Shown one piece after another: positions 50,701 through 57,876 of a DNA stretch of 64,000 nucleotides. The position numbers and the translations under genes were made by a program. Within the stretch, counting starts at the first letter, position 1; the number at the start of each line of letters is the position of its first letter. This DNA comes from Plecoglossus altivelis. Lineage: Eukaryota; Chordata; Actinopteri; Osmeriformes; Plecoglossidae. The DNA lies in contig BROE01000011.1 of the NCBI GenBank assembly GCA_036571765.1, positions 8,734,324-8,798,323 of the forward strand, in the 5' to 3' direction. The notes below the pieces were generated by a model, which saw only the letters and a list, made by a program, of their open reading frames with translations, made no database searches and was not told the origin of the DNA.

Positions 50701-53700
50701 GGAGCCACTGAGCTGTGCATTAACAGATCAGGTGGTCTGGTAATCCAAGATGTACCAACACACTCTGCTCAGCGAGATATAAGGAGGATAAATGAGTCCA
50801 GTTCCTGATTCTCCCTCCTGTCAAGGAGCAAAGCTGGCTCCTTGACAGGAAACATCTCCCCCGTTAACCTGCACCTACAGCACTCTGCAGGTTCACCTAC
50901 ACTGACACCACAACAAACATGCTGCTTAACCGCTGCTAAAGACATGGAAAAGAGAAATGGAAGTCATGTCTATGACTCCATGAAGTCTCCCATATGAGAA
51001 TTGGGATCATATGGGTCATTTCCCTGACAACCACACAAAGCTACACACACGCACACACACACACACGCACACACACACACACGCACACATTCACTCACAC
51101 ACACACACTCGCACAAAGCTCCGGGGAATCCTCAAGCCTTTGCTTGCTGAACCACCACTACTGTATGTGAAAACGTTCAGTTCAGTTGAATGGTCTAACA
51201 ATGCCAGGGGCCCTTAAGACAGGAAGTGTGAAATGAGCCATGGCAGAGGAGAGCGCTGGGTGTCTCCACAGCAGCTGCTTTGTTTACATGTTTACAAGCG
51301 TCACATCGACCCTGGAGCTATTGTTATTTATCTCAGATGAGCGTTTTTCGGTGCGGCAACAAGAGTCAATAGAGAAAACTGTCTTGGGTTAAGCTAGTTT
51401 GCCTTTAAGGAATGATAGTTGTTGCTGTGGCAGGGTGTTGCTTCTGTTGCAGACGTAGTTGGAACACCAAGGTTCCACAGAGATCTGGCACGTTGGAGGG
51501 GTCATAATGAGGTCATGATGAGGTCAGCAGCCTCATGAAGAGGAAGTGACTACAGAACAGAGGGGCTCTGATTGACTACCTGAGGGAGCAGGGCTGGAGG
51601 AGAGGAAGATGAAGGAGGAGTCTGCCGTGATGTCTGCCTCCCTCTGCTCTCCTCGCTCTTCCATGAATGAAGAGGCTGTCTGAGGCGGCTGGGGAGCTGT
51701 CGCTGTGTGACACAGCGGACCAACCAAAACCACAATTCGGAAAAGAACAGGATTCCAATTCACACAATAGCAACAAAATCCTGGGCAGATCTGAAACCGT
51801 TATGTAACGTTTTTGGTGCAATGGAGTGTCAGGGAAAACAACAAGCCCCCGCCCCCATCCCCACCCCCACCCCCAGCTAGAAAGTGTAGCGTAAGTGCAT
51901 GACTATGTGGCAGCTGACTCCCTGCTGTGCTTTTAGCCTCAGGATTATCAGCAGTCAGCACACAGCAGGGGAGAGCTGAGCACCGGCGTGCCTGCAGACG
52001 GCAGCAGGCCCAGCAGAGACACACACAGTGCAGGTACAGACGGCAGCAGGCCCAGCAGAAACACACACAGTGCAGGTACAGACGGCAGCAGGCCCAGCAG
52101 AGACACACACAGTGTAGGTACAGACGGCAGCAGGCCCAGCAGAGACACACACAGTGTAGGTACAGACGGCAGCAGGCCCAGCAGAGACACACACAGTGCA
52201 GGTACAGACGGGCATCAGGCCCAGCAGAGACACACACAGTGCAGGCACAGACGGCACCAGGCCCAGCAGAGACACACACAGTGCAGGCACAGACGGCATC
52301 AGGCCCAGCAGAGACACACACAGTGTAGGTACAGACGGCATCAGGCCCAGCCTGGAAAAAGAGGCGTAAGCAGCCAGATGGTGATCAACTCGTCCGGGCG
52401 CCAGCAGGTCAGTTTTTGACCTGGAGGGGTGGACCACAAGCCCCCTAGGATGCCTTGTCGTGCCACGAGCTGAGCTGGTGTACAGGGAGGACAGACACTG
52501 GCCGGGGTTAAGTGTTGAAGAGAGCAGCTGAACAGCAGGAGGCAGGTGGGAGGTAACAGGTCCCTGGGGGGACTTGGAAAGCTGTTTGGTGCGGTTCTGC
52601 TTAATCAGTGACTCATGACTTGTGTTGTTAGCACAAAGTGAAACAGATGCTATCAGGACAGGTTACATAAGCAAGTTTGTCCCAGATGACAAGGCTGAGA
52701 GGTGGGGAGAACAGAGTAGAGAGGCTCTGAGAGCTTAAGTGACTGGCAGAGGACTGGAGGCCCAGCCAGTGCTGTGTAGTACCTGAGGGGTAGAGAGTGG
52801 GAGGAAGCCAGCCAGTGTCCATTAACCAGAACCAGTCGTCCGCTCCTGACCTTGCTTGGGTGAACTGAAGGAGTGGGTACTTACCTCCGGCTGAAGTACA
52901 CAGGGACAAGTCAGAGTAGTATCTGAGTTATATCTTGAGCACACACACAGGTCCAAGTCACACACACACATCCCCACACACCTCCATCAAGACTCCTGGA
53001 GTTCCTCTTGCTGGACGAGCGCTGGAACAGCGGGGCGGGCCTGTCGATCATGGAGCTGGCCTGGCGGGTCTGGGCCTGGGTCCTGCCGCTGTAGCGGAAC
53101 TTGGAGCCCAGCGCCAGGAACTTCCTGGGAGTGGTAGCTACCTCAGTGGATGTCAGCCTGTGTGGCAGAGAAGCAGGACTTTTCGAACCGCAACAATAAG
53201 CCTTGATGTTTTGATACCATATGATGACCTGGGCAAACACAGTGTTCTCATGTTGCTGTTGTTGGTGAGCAGACAGGATTCCCAGCCAACCAAGCAGTGA
53301 TCGTTCTCAGTGATGACCTCTTACCTGAAGAAGGTGTGATGCTCTACACAGACTTTCCACAGCTTCTTGGAAGCCTTGTAGTTTGGCAGCTTGAAGCCAA
53401 TGGCGCTTTCATACTGTTCCAACTGTTGACGACAAAATCAGGGAACGAGCTCTACGTTAGTGCTGCACTGAAGCCGATCGCTCTGGAGGGGAACTAAGAA
53501 GGGTTTAAGGTTGTGCACCTCTGAGGGCCGGATCTTGATGAAGAAGCTGCTGCGTTTGTATGAAACCTTGAGGACTTTGGGCCAGGGGAAACGATTGATC
53601 CTCAGCTTGTCCTTATAAACCATCAGACCACTGGAACACACTCCCAGCATGATGTCCACCCCATCCAGGTCCTGACGGGAGAGAGAGAGACAGAGACAGA

Positions 53701-56700
53701 CGGAGAGACATTGAGAGAGACAGATATATGCAGAGAGAGAGGTAAAGTTAGACCCAGACAGAGAGATGGATAGATAAATAAATGAGAAGATAGAGAGAAA
53801 GAAACAGCATCAAGGACATTTAAGAAGAGTAGAGGAATGACTGAGAGTCCCTGTGATGGTTCTTATCATGCAATTGACCTGCAATGACATCGGTCATCCA
53901 CTGAGAGGCAGCATGAGCCTCTATTTCACAACAAGCACCTCCATGTTTTATTAAATCCCTTGTTGGATGCAAACAGGCTGACCTCCTTTCCTGCTATCAA
54001 ATATGACACGCCATGTGTTTGTCCCTTTTTCGGGACACAAACACTGACTTGGCTTTAATGGCTGCAGTGCAGACTGCCTACCTTGGTTCAGGGTTTCTAC
54101 ACAACACAAACTGCTCATGGTAATGGGGGCCATGGGACCTACATGTTGTAGGTGGTACATGGATATGACAGGTAGCTCTGAGGGAACTCCTGCTCGAAAC
54201 TTTGTTACAGTACTCTAGATGCAGCTCCCTGACTGAGGAGGTGTGCTAAGAGGAAGTGTCTGCTGTGTCCACTGCACCTTAGCCTGGTGAAGATCCACTC
54301 CGTACATGGACAGTTTCTTGGCGTTCTCCAGGAACATCATGTCTGCCTGCGCTGGACTCATCGACCTGCGGACAGGAAGTAGGTGAGCGAATGAGTGTGC
54401 GTCCCTGCGTACTCGATCATCGACCACCCACACACACCCACACACACACACACACACACTAACACAAGAACACACACACCCAAGCACAAAGAAACCCATC
54501 CACTGTGTGTGCTGTGCGAGCAGGCGGGCAGGCGGGCGTCTCTCCTGCCGTACCTGTAGGTGCGGTGCAGCTCCATCATCTTGTCCTCCAGCTCCTTGGT
54601 CTGGCCCTGGGCCAGCCGCAGCTCCTTGGCGTAGTCCGCCCCGTGCACCTCCGGATCGTACTCCCCCAGCTCTGACTGCAGAGCGTAGGAGCCCAGCAGG
54701 GCCAGCGTGACGAACGAGCAGGGCAGCCGGCCCGCCAGGATGTCCTTCCGCAGCTGCAGACACAGGAAATACCTGCCGGGGGAGACGGGGGTCAGGGAGA
54801 GGTCACGGGAGGCTTCCAGGAAGCACTACAGTACACCTCAGTTGATGATGTTAATTAAGGTTTAAGCCTCTTGGTTATGTGATAAGAGTTTTGGGCTCAC
54901 TGATGCAGAGGCAGGATGAAAGGGGTTCATTATCATGATGAACTCTGAATGTAGGTGAGGACTGGATGGATACGTGACACGTGCAACGTGATAGATCCGT
55001 TTCCGTACAAGCCTGCTTTAGAGTCTATTTCGTCCTCTAGGTTTCTCCTTCAGAGGCAGAAGAGGAGGGAGAGGGAGGGGGGGAGCTCACCTGGTGATGT
55101 CTTCAGAGAGCTGGGCAGGGTCAGGTGGGTAGAACTTGACGTTGAAGGTGAAGTCATAGGTAGTGCCTGTGGAGAGACACAGACGACACGTGATAAGACG
55201 TCCTGTTTTTCTAATGGCACCAATGAGCAGAACTGCTCCAGCTAAGCTGAGATAAGGCCTCACCGTGCACCTGTCTGCGGATCTCCTTGGTAAAGTCCAT
55301 CCAGGTCTGCGGAGGTAAGGACATGTCTTAGGACACACATAACATCTGTTTGATCTAGATGGCTGTCTGTAGATGTCAGTGTGTCAGTCCACGTGAGATG
55401 GCGTGTTATGGCGTTTCCACACTGACCTTCATGGAGGGTGTCTCCCAGATGGCCAGGCCATAGTAGTCTCTCTCCAGCAGGTTAAGATGCTCACACACCT
55501 TGGAGAAGAGATCCTGGCCCTTGGCATGTTTCTGTGCAAGAAAACACGATGTCAGCTGTTCAGCAGGTGAGACACTGCACACCCAAGATACTGTTCGCCA
55601 GAACTGATCCAAGATTGTTAAGCAAGAAAATGATCTAGTTGGGTCCTAATGTGTGAATTTGTTGACAACAAATGATGCGTGCCCCAAAGGGAGTGTTAGA
55701 ATTGGAGTATTTCTCCCCAAGGACGCTAACAGTCTGTCAGGCAGCTGTTAAACATAAACACAGACATTGACTGAATGCAGATGGATAATGTGTTGGTTGG
55801 CATATTAAATGCAGCTTGAATGACTCTCCTAAACAGTAAATGTCTTGATGTGATGAGCCTCTTACGTCCAGCTCACACTCGAACAGAGTGTCGTCCAGCA
55901 GCGTGACTTTGCACTGCATGATCTTGGGTCGCCGGTGGGCTTTGGGTTGTTTGGCTTCGTCCTCTGCCACCTTCTCTTCTCCCTCTCCTCCTCCCTCTCC
56001 CTCTCTTTCAGCCTCTCCCTCCAGCTGGGGCTCCTCCTCCTGCTCCTCCTTGTCCTTCTCCTGCTCGCTGTCCTCTCCTTTCTCCTTGTCTTTCTCCTTT
56101 CCTCCCTCGTCCTCAGACTCCTTCTCGGTGTCAGGGTCTTCCTTCTGGTCTACCTGGACCAGCTGCTGGAACACACACACAGCAATGCCTTCGCTGGAAT
56201 AACCTCACTGTCTGCATCCCAACACACAGTACCACCGTGTCAGAAGCCATGTTTAGATGGAAAAAGGACTAACATTTACATCATGTAGCCTTCAGTTTCA
56301 GCTGAATCACACTGTATCCACATCATGCAGTAGCCAAGCTGAGACCAACCAACATCTTAATACTTTAACCACACATGTTAAAAGACACACATGGATCTTA
56401 TGATATTATTCCAGAAAGTTGTAACCAGGTCAGCTGCTCAGCTTCTCTAAACCACAGGCAGATCAACAATGGCTCTTCTGCTAAATAATTAAAAGCTCAC
56501 GAGGCAACAACAAAAAACACCAAGAAAGAGATACATTGCGATTGAAGATGGAGATGAATCTTAAAATAATGAGCGTAAGTAAGAAGTAGCTGCAGGGCCA
56601 GTAGACAGAGAGACCGACAGGAAGACAGGCAAGAAGACAGACAGGAGAACACGCAGGCAGACGGTTTAAACATCCCTTTCAAGTATGTTAGAGGGGAGAG

Positions 56701-57876
56701 CAATGCTCTTCGGTTCCTCCACTGTCTCCCTGGAGAACCTGCTCCAGAGGAGATGGCTGGCTGGGCTGGAGAACACTAAGTCCCCTCTGTGAAGGCCTCA
56801 CCTCAGGAGGATTCCAAAACTCATCGCTAACGACTACTGAGGATAGCTTCTGCATTGGCTTTGTATCACGTTGGCTAATCAGAATATGATACCACAGCCC
56901 TTTTGGTATCTATTAGTCTGTGTCTACATAGTCAATTAAGCCATGAAGATGAAGAACTCAACGTGTTCAATAGAAGCAACGTTTTGAGGATCTTATCATC
57001 ATATCGTATTTTCTTGTAAAGAGACGTAAAGGATGGTAAACCTTCTGGCTACTGACAGTAACAACCTTGATCAGTCAAAGCTCCTTCACAAGAGGCACAA
57101 AGCAAAGAGTGAGATCAGTACTCTGGTCGTATAGCATCTATAGACTCAGCTGCAGCCCAGTTAACTGTTGGACTCAACTGCAAACAGGTTGGAACCAACC
57201 CAGATGCCACAGAATTAATCATACTGCATTAGCACCTGAGGCTAAATTAGATTGGAATAGCCAGCAAGTCAACTGTTTTAATGAGCGAGCTATATTTGTC
57301 TCCCATTCACTAAATGCTGAACGTAAGTTCTCATCAAATGTCAGACAATCAAAGACATGCAACCAAAAGCAACCAGGTAGTCAAGAAAATGCTTTCCATC
57401 CCTGTGAACATCCACAATGATGCAGCTGTGATGCTCTGTGAGTTGCTTTGGCTTCTAATCCCAGTCCAGGTTCCTCCTAGGTGTGGAGCAGAGCAAGGTT
57501 ACAGTACCTGAGCGTCCACACTGCTGACAGAGTGCTGGTCCAGCACCGCGTCCCCCTCGACCCTCAGCTCCGGCTCGGGGTCAGCGATGGGGGCCTTGGG
57601 CTCGCCCTCGTCCTCCCCCTTGTGGTGCCCCTCTCCGGCCTCCCCCTCGCACTGCGAGCGCCTCTTCAGGAAGGAGGAGAAGAGGCGCGAGAGGCCCCGG
57701 CCAGCGGAGGTGCGGGTGCGAGGCTTGAGCTGCTCCTCCTCGGGGGAGGGCGAGCCGGGGCTGTGGGGGCCGGCGGGGGTGGCGTCCTGGGGCTCCGAGG
57801 GGCCGGGGTCCTGCTCCTCAGGCTCTCCCTGCTGCCTCGGCTTCTTCTGCTGGCTGTCGGCCTCGTCTGTCGTCAT
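35198..57876 (-). CDS. epb41: Protein 4.1R (band 4.1), spliced coding span
   Basis: Protein 4.1R is a membrane-skeleton adaptor. Its FERM domain binds integral membrane proteins and its spectrin-actin-binding segment stabilises spectrin-actin junctions. The core exons, read from GT-AG junctions in matching phase, join to 857 codons (human long form 864). Approximate layout: head piece 1-205, second start at 206, FERM 206-484, FERM-adjacent region 485-543, linker 544-642, 21-residue spectrin-actin-binding cassette 643-663, C-terminal domain to 857. Each core exon gives near-colinear similarity to mammalian 4.1R. The 43, 76, 219, 88, 153, 98 and 63-nt exon sizes are as I recall for the family. 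Extra fish exons lie at 52.9-47.8 kb and 41.0-40.7 kb. The transcript start and any untranslated first exons are not identified. A teleost a/b duplicate label cannot be decided here. Confidence 0.95.
35660..35732. repeat. AGCTGCAGC-rich imperfect inverted repeat
   Basis: The arms CCCCAGAGCTGCAGCAGAGC and GCTGCAGCACAGCTGGGG are largely complementary and could form a hairpin in the epb41 pre-mRNA. It begins about 17 bases after the donor of the exon at 35749-35829. Confidence 0.6.
35749..35829 (-). CDS. epb41: epb41 C-terminal domain exon (81 nt)
   Basis: Acceptor CTCCATTCCAG, donor GATAAG|GTGAGG, phase 0-0. It encodes TVKGGISETRIEKRIVITGD and TEIDHDK, nearly identical to mammalian 4.1R. Confidence 0.95.
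36221..36881. repeat. Tandem duplication, two copies of about 330 bp
   Basis: Copy 1 runs about 36221-36555 and copy 2 about 36556-36881. The last 230 bases of each, from TTCCCCTCTTGTGTCTATCG to GACATGATTGATACAAAACA, look identical; the first 90 bases have diverged by small deletions. It lies in the intron between 37010 and 35829. It may be part of a dispersed element but no terminal repeats are seen. Confidence 0.9.
37010..37111 (-). CDS. epb41: epb41 C-terminal domain exon (102 nt)
   Basis: Acceptor CCTCCTACTCTGAAG, donor ACCAAG|GTAACC, phase 0-0. It encodes PVDSLAERDTGVLLSAQTIT and SETVSTTTTTQITK. The first ten residues differ from mammals; the rest is conserved. Confidence 0.9.
37120..37370. 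repeat. (GGGA)n / GGA purine-rich tract
   Basis: Degenerate GGGAGG and AGGAGG repeats immediately upstream of the 102-nt exon on the minus strand. In gene orientation this is a very long C/T tract leading into that exon's acceptor. Confidence 0.85.
37533..37661 (-). CDS. epb41: epb41 C-terminal domain exon (129 nt)
   Basis: Acceptor GTTCCCCTAACAG, donor GCACAG|GTACAG, phase 0-0. It encodes SPVMKTQTITISDVTNSVRG and PIVHTETKTITYESAQ, the beginning of the conserved C-terminal domain. Confidence 0.95.
38166..38258 (-). CDS. Possible second alternative last exon (30 codons)
   Basis: The AG of CCCGCCACTCAG opens a phase-0 frame reading SMEGDVSFLVIDRNVPLLPT and ending PWELCFIQVN, TAG. DVSFLVIDRNVP resembles the motif in the cassettes (DDWFVLLDRTP) without the W. 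It lies in the intron between 43409 and 37661. No nearby AATAAA was found. It is speculative and could be chance. Confidence 0.2.
   Translation of the reverse strand, partial: SMEGDVSFLVIDRNVPLLPTPWELCFIQVN
40723..41019 (-). CDS. epb41: epb41 candidate alternative last exon with C-terminal tail anchor
   Basis: A pyrimidine-rich acceptor (TCTCTTGGTCTCCCGTTGCTGAGCACAG) opens a phase-0 frame of 98 codons ending TGA at 40725-40723. The frame reads RGKRPLFARQVRLLRAPRGA, then ten consecutive Glu, then RVSIPMPEEEWSVTKP, and ends in about 22 hydrophobic residues (SPISVLLSGLLVMALTLLWL and VFI) with nothing after them. This is the layout of a tail-anchored membrane protein. Phase 0 fits the upstream exons at 43409, 45501 or 46498. 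Using it would delete the C-terminal domain. A candidate AATAAA lies at 39360-39365. I know no mammalian 4.1R counterpart. A separate nested gene on the same strand is the main alternative. Confidence 0.6.
   Translation of the reverse strand, partial: RGKRPLFARQVRLLRAPRGAGGRPLLSQDFLEEEEEEEEEEDQARGHTVRVSIPMPEEEWSVTKPCQLYPAKLPQSPISVLLSGLLVMALTLLWLVFI
41324..41395. repeat. 12-bp minisatellite, six copies
   Basis: The unit GTGGGGCAG(C/T)GA is repeated six times. It stays open on both strands (LPHS on minus) because the unit length is a multiple of three. Confidence 0.95.
43346..43395. repeat. (CCTT)n / (CCCT)n tract
   Basis: CTTCCTTCCCTCCCTCC-type repeats in the intron just downstream of the exon at 43409. 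Confidence 0.9.
43409..43582 (-). CDS. epb41: epb41 exon after the SAB cassette (174 nt)
   Basis: Acceptor CTCTCTCTCCCAG, donor GAGGGG|GTGAGT, phase 0-0. It encodes DLDKTQTEIMRHHTSISELK, FMESVPDPRPSEWDKRLS and SPFRTASINGQ, strongly conserved in 4.1R. It is the last exon that could splice either to the C-terminal-domain exons or to the candidate tail-anchor exon. Confidence 0.95.
44716..44767. repeat. (GT)n microsatellite
   Basis: More than 20 GT units, in an epb41 intron. Confidence 0.95.
45501..45563 (-). CDS. epb41: epb41 spectrin-actin-binding cassette (63 nt)
   Basis: Acceptor GTTTTTCACAG, donor TTGGAG|GTTTGT, phase 0-0, 21 codons: KRAKKLEGETIYIRHSNLML plus E. This is the equivalent of mammalian exon 16, the inducible 21-residue cassette required for high-affinity spectrin-actin binding. 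The IYIRHSNLML core is unchanged and the basic start is KRAKK. In mammals its inclusion rises in late erythroid cells. Confidence 0.95.
46498..46542 (-). CDS. epb41: epb41 small exon before the SAB cassette (45 nt)
   Basis: AG at GGGAGTAGCAG, donor GAGGAAG|GTTAGA, phase 0-0. It encodes SPRDRTSTEVVRVRK, whose end corresponds to the TEDLIRMRK-like segment of mammals. The acceptor pyrimidine tract is poor on the coding strand, so the 5' edge is less sure than the donor. Confidence 0.7.
46822..47072. repeat. 10-bp minisatellite (ACACAGCTCA/G)
   Basis: About 25 copies of ACACAGCTCA or GACACAGCTC in an epb41 intron. Open frames across it are repeat artefacts. Confidence 0.95.
47389..47642 (-). CDS. 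epb41: epb41 linker exon (254 nt)
   Basis: Acceptor GTTCCCCCTGCAG, donor ATCAAG|GTACTA, phase 1 to 0. It encodes AMASTPDKNTRPVSAPIMTP and a basic, Ser/Thr/Pro-rich sequence. It aligns with the RPTSAPA region that follows the FERM-adjacent segment in mammals. It converts the phase-1 string to phase 0 used by all later exons. Confidence 0.88.
47815..47892 (-). CDS. epb41: epb41 candidate cassette 7 (78 nt, phase 1-1)
   Basis: Acceptor TTCTGATTCTCCTCAG, donor CCCACAG|GTAGTG. The exon is little more than the motif itself: VLVKEDWFVVLDRCPPPVPG followed by PSLIPTG. Confidence 0.75.
48434..48802 (-). CDS. epb41: epb41 candidate cassette 6: coiled-coil exon (369 nt, phase 1-1)
   Basis: Acceptor GTGGCCCGCAG, donor CCTCCAG|GTACAA. 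It is an open 123-codon exon, large for this gene. Heptad-like stretches run from MLLQTLQDLWLSHQSVAQLQ to about DKWEQAARQ and from LETKRLALLEEEAGRLQQQV to NIWQLQSYIQ, with a Gly/Pro break between, so a two-part helical coil is likely. The last 20 residues, RQDDLWYILLDFDPPRPL and on, carry a variant of the repeated motif with one inserted residue. GC content is far above the flanking intron. I do not recognise an equivalent in mammalian 4.1R. Confidence 0.75.
48893..48961 (-). CDS. epb41: epb41 candidate cassette 5 (69 nt, phase 1-1)
   Basis: Strong acceptor TTTCTCCCCTGCCAG-like tract (TCTCCCCTGCCAG), donor GCACCAG|GTAACG. It encodes VADNKKAPPPAFPSSAPPSD and TAP, a proline/serine-rich linker without the DW motif. 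It lies 90 bases upstream of the coiled-coil exon. Confidence 0.6.
49340..49504 (-). CDS. epb41: epb41 candidate cassette 4 (165 nt, phase 1-1)
   Basis: The donor CTTGAAG|GTACTG is firm. The acceptor GTGCCAATGTCAG is the upstream AG that gives phase 1, but its pyrimidine tract is weak, so the 5' edge is less certain. The exon ends ISEDDWFLLLDHVCVIPLEG, a clear motif copy. Confidence 0.65.
50276..50443 (-). CDS. epb41: epb41 candidate cassette 3 (168 nt, phase 1-1)
   Basis: Acceptor TTTAGTCTTGTCTCAAG, donor CCAGAG|GTAGCC, 56 open codons. The C-terminal part is IEKDDWFVLLDRTPVRPL, the clearest version of the repeated motif. The preceding 35 residues are polar and not recognised. Confidence 0.75.
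51030..51114. repeat. (CA)n microsatellite
   Basis: CA repeats interrupted by CGCACA, in an epb41 intron. Confidence 0.95.
51580..51696 (-). CDS. epb41: epb41 candidate cassette 2 (117 nt, phase 1-1)
   Basis: Acceptor CACACAGCGACAG, donor CCCTCAG|GTAGTC, 39 open codons in the right phase. The 3' end reads ITADSSFIFLSSSPAPS. Aligned with the other cassettes it keeps D, F, L and P but has lost the W and the final D, so it looks like a degenerate motif copy. Splice sites and phase are the main support. Confidence 0.55.
51996..52350. repeat. 42-bp minisatellite, about 8.5 copies
   Basis: The unit starts ACGGCAGCAGGCCCAGCAGA and continues through an ACACACAGTG(C/T)AGGTAC segment. Copies differ at a few sites. 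Because 42 is a multiple of three it stays open in several frames on both strands. It lies in the intron between cassettes 1 and 2. Confidence 0.95.
52783..52890 (-). CDS. epb41: epb41 candidate cassette 1 (108 nt, phase 1-1)
   Basis: Acceptor CCCTGTGTACTTCAG, donor CCCTCAG|GTACTA. It keeps the frame open for 36 codons and ends GADDWFWLMDTGWLPP plus a short proline tail. The motif DDWF-x-L-M-D sits near its 3' end, as in its neighbours. I do not recognise this exon in mammalian 4.1R. A GAG|GTAAGT donor-like site lies five bases into the exon. Usage is inferred from splice sites, phase and relatedness to the other cassettes. Confidence 0.75.
52982..53157 (-). CDS. epb41: epb41 FERM-adjacent exon, 176 nt
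   Basis: Acceptor TCTGCCACACAG, donor GATGGAG|GTGTGT, phase 2 to 1. It encodes KFLALGSKFRYSGRTQAQTR and ends SKRNSRSLDG, the regulatory FERM-adjacent region with phospho-acceptor Ser and Arg clusters. Its phase-1 end can join any of the seven following symmetric cassettes or the exon at 47389-47642. Confidence 0.95.
53325..53422 (-). CDS. epb41: epb41 FERM exon, 98 nt (end of F3)
   Basis: Acceptor TGTCGTCAACAG, donor TTCTTCAG|GTAAGA, phase 0 to 2. It encodes LEQYESAIGFKLPNYKASKK and then LWKVCVEHHTFF, the closing helix of FERM. Confidence 0.95.
53519..53671 (-). CDS. epb41: epb41 FERM exon, 153 nt (lobe F3)
   Basis: Acceptor TCTCTCCCGTCAG, donor TCAGAG|GTGCAC, phase 0-0. It encodes 51 codons from DLDGVDIMLGVCSSGLMVYK through RINRFPWPKVLK to FIKIRPSE, the PH-like F3 lobe. 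Confidence 0.95.
54278..54365 (-). CDS. epb41: epb41 FERM exon, 88 nt
   Basis: Acceptor CCTGTCCGCAG, donor GGCTAAG|GTGCAG, phase 2 to 0. It encodes SMSPAQADMMFLENAKKLSM followed by YGVDLHQAK. Confidence 0.95.
54554..54772 (-). CDS. epb41: epb41 FERM exon, 219 nt
   Basis: Acceptor CCCCCCGGCAG, donor CCTACAG|GTACGG, phase 2-2. It encodes YFLCLQLRKDILAGRLPCSF and on through GSYALQSELGEYDPEVHG to ELHRTYR, lobe F2. It is locally GC-rich compared with the flanking introns. Confidence 0.95.
55091..55166 (-). CDS. epb41: epb41 FERM exon, 76 nt
   Basis: Acceptor TCTCTCCACAG, donor ATCACCAG|GTGAGC, phase 1 to 2. It encodes TTYDFTFNVKFYPPDPAQLS and EDIT, the strongly conserved junction of FERM lobes F1 and F2. 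Confidence 0.95.
55264..55306 (-). CDS. epb41: epb41 FERM exon, 43 nt
   Basis: Acceptor CTTACCTCCGCAG, donor GCACG|GTGAGG, phase 0 to 1. It encodes TWMDFTKEIRRQVH plus one base. The 43-nt size and position match the family. Confidence 0.93.
55427..55531 (-). CDS. epb41: epb41 FERM exon, 105 nt
   Basis: Acceptor TTTCTTGCACAG, donor ATGAAG|GTCAGT, phase 0-0, 35 codons. It encodes KHAKGQDLFSKVCEHLNLLE and then a DYYGLAIW block, part of FERM lobe F1. Confidence 0.95.
55866..56165 (-). CDS. epb41: epb41 exon: acidic head-piece segment and start of FERM
   Basis: 300 nt, phase 0-0, donor GCTGGAC|GTAAGAG. The first part is very rich in Glu, Lys and Asp (KEKGEDSEQEKDKEEQEEE), more acidic than the mammalian counterpart. 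The last part, MQCKVTLLDDTLFECELD, is the first FERM strand. The acceptor is a tandem NAG-NAG (TTCCAGCAG|CTG), so Gln-124 may be optional, with the exon starting at 56165 or 56162. Confidence 0.93.
55917..55919 (-). promoter_or_regulatory. epb41: Second in-frame start (80-kDa-type initiation codon)
   Basis: The ATG of MQCKVTLLDD corresponds to the downstream initiation codon that yields the 80-kDa 4.1R when the upstream start is skipped in mammals. The methionine and surroundings are conserved, which suggests the two-start arrangement exists here too. Use in this species is inferred. Confidence 0.6.

Noticed and set aside
51927..52437. Long frames on both strands with 14-residue repeats
   Set aside because: They are translations of the 42-bp minisatellite, have no splice or start support, and are open on both strands.
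47815..52890. The cassette array as an independent nested gene
   Set aside because: All exons share strand and phase 1-1 with flanking epb41 exons and none has its own start context, so cassettes of epb41 are the simpler reading.
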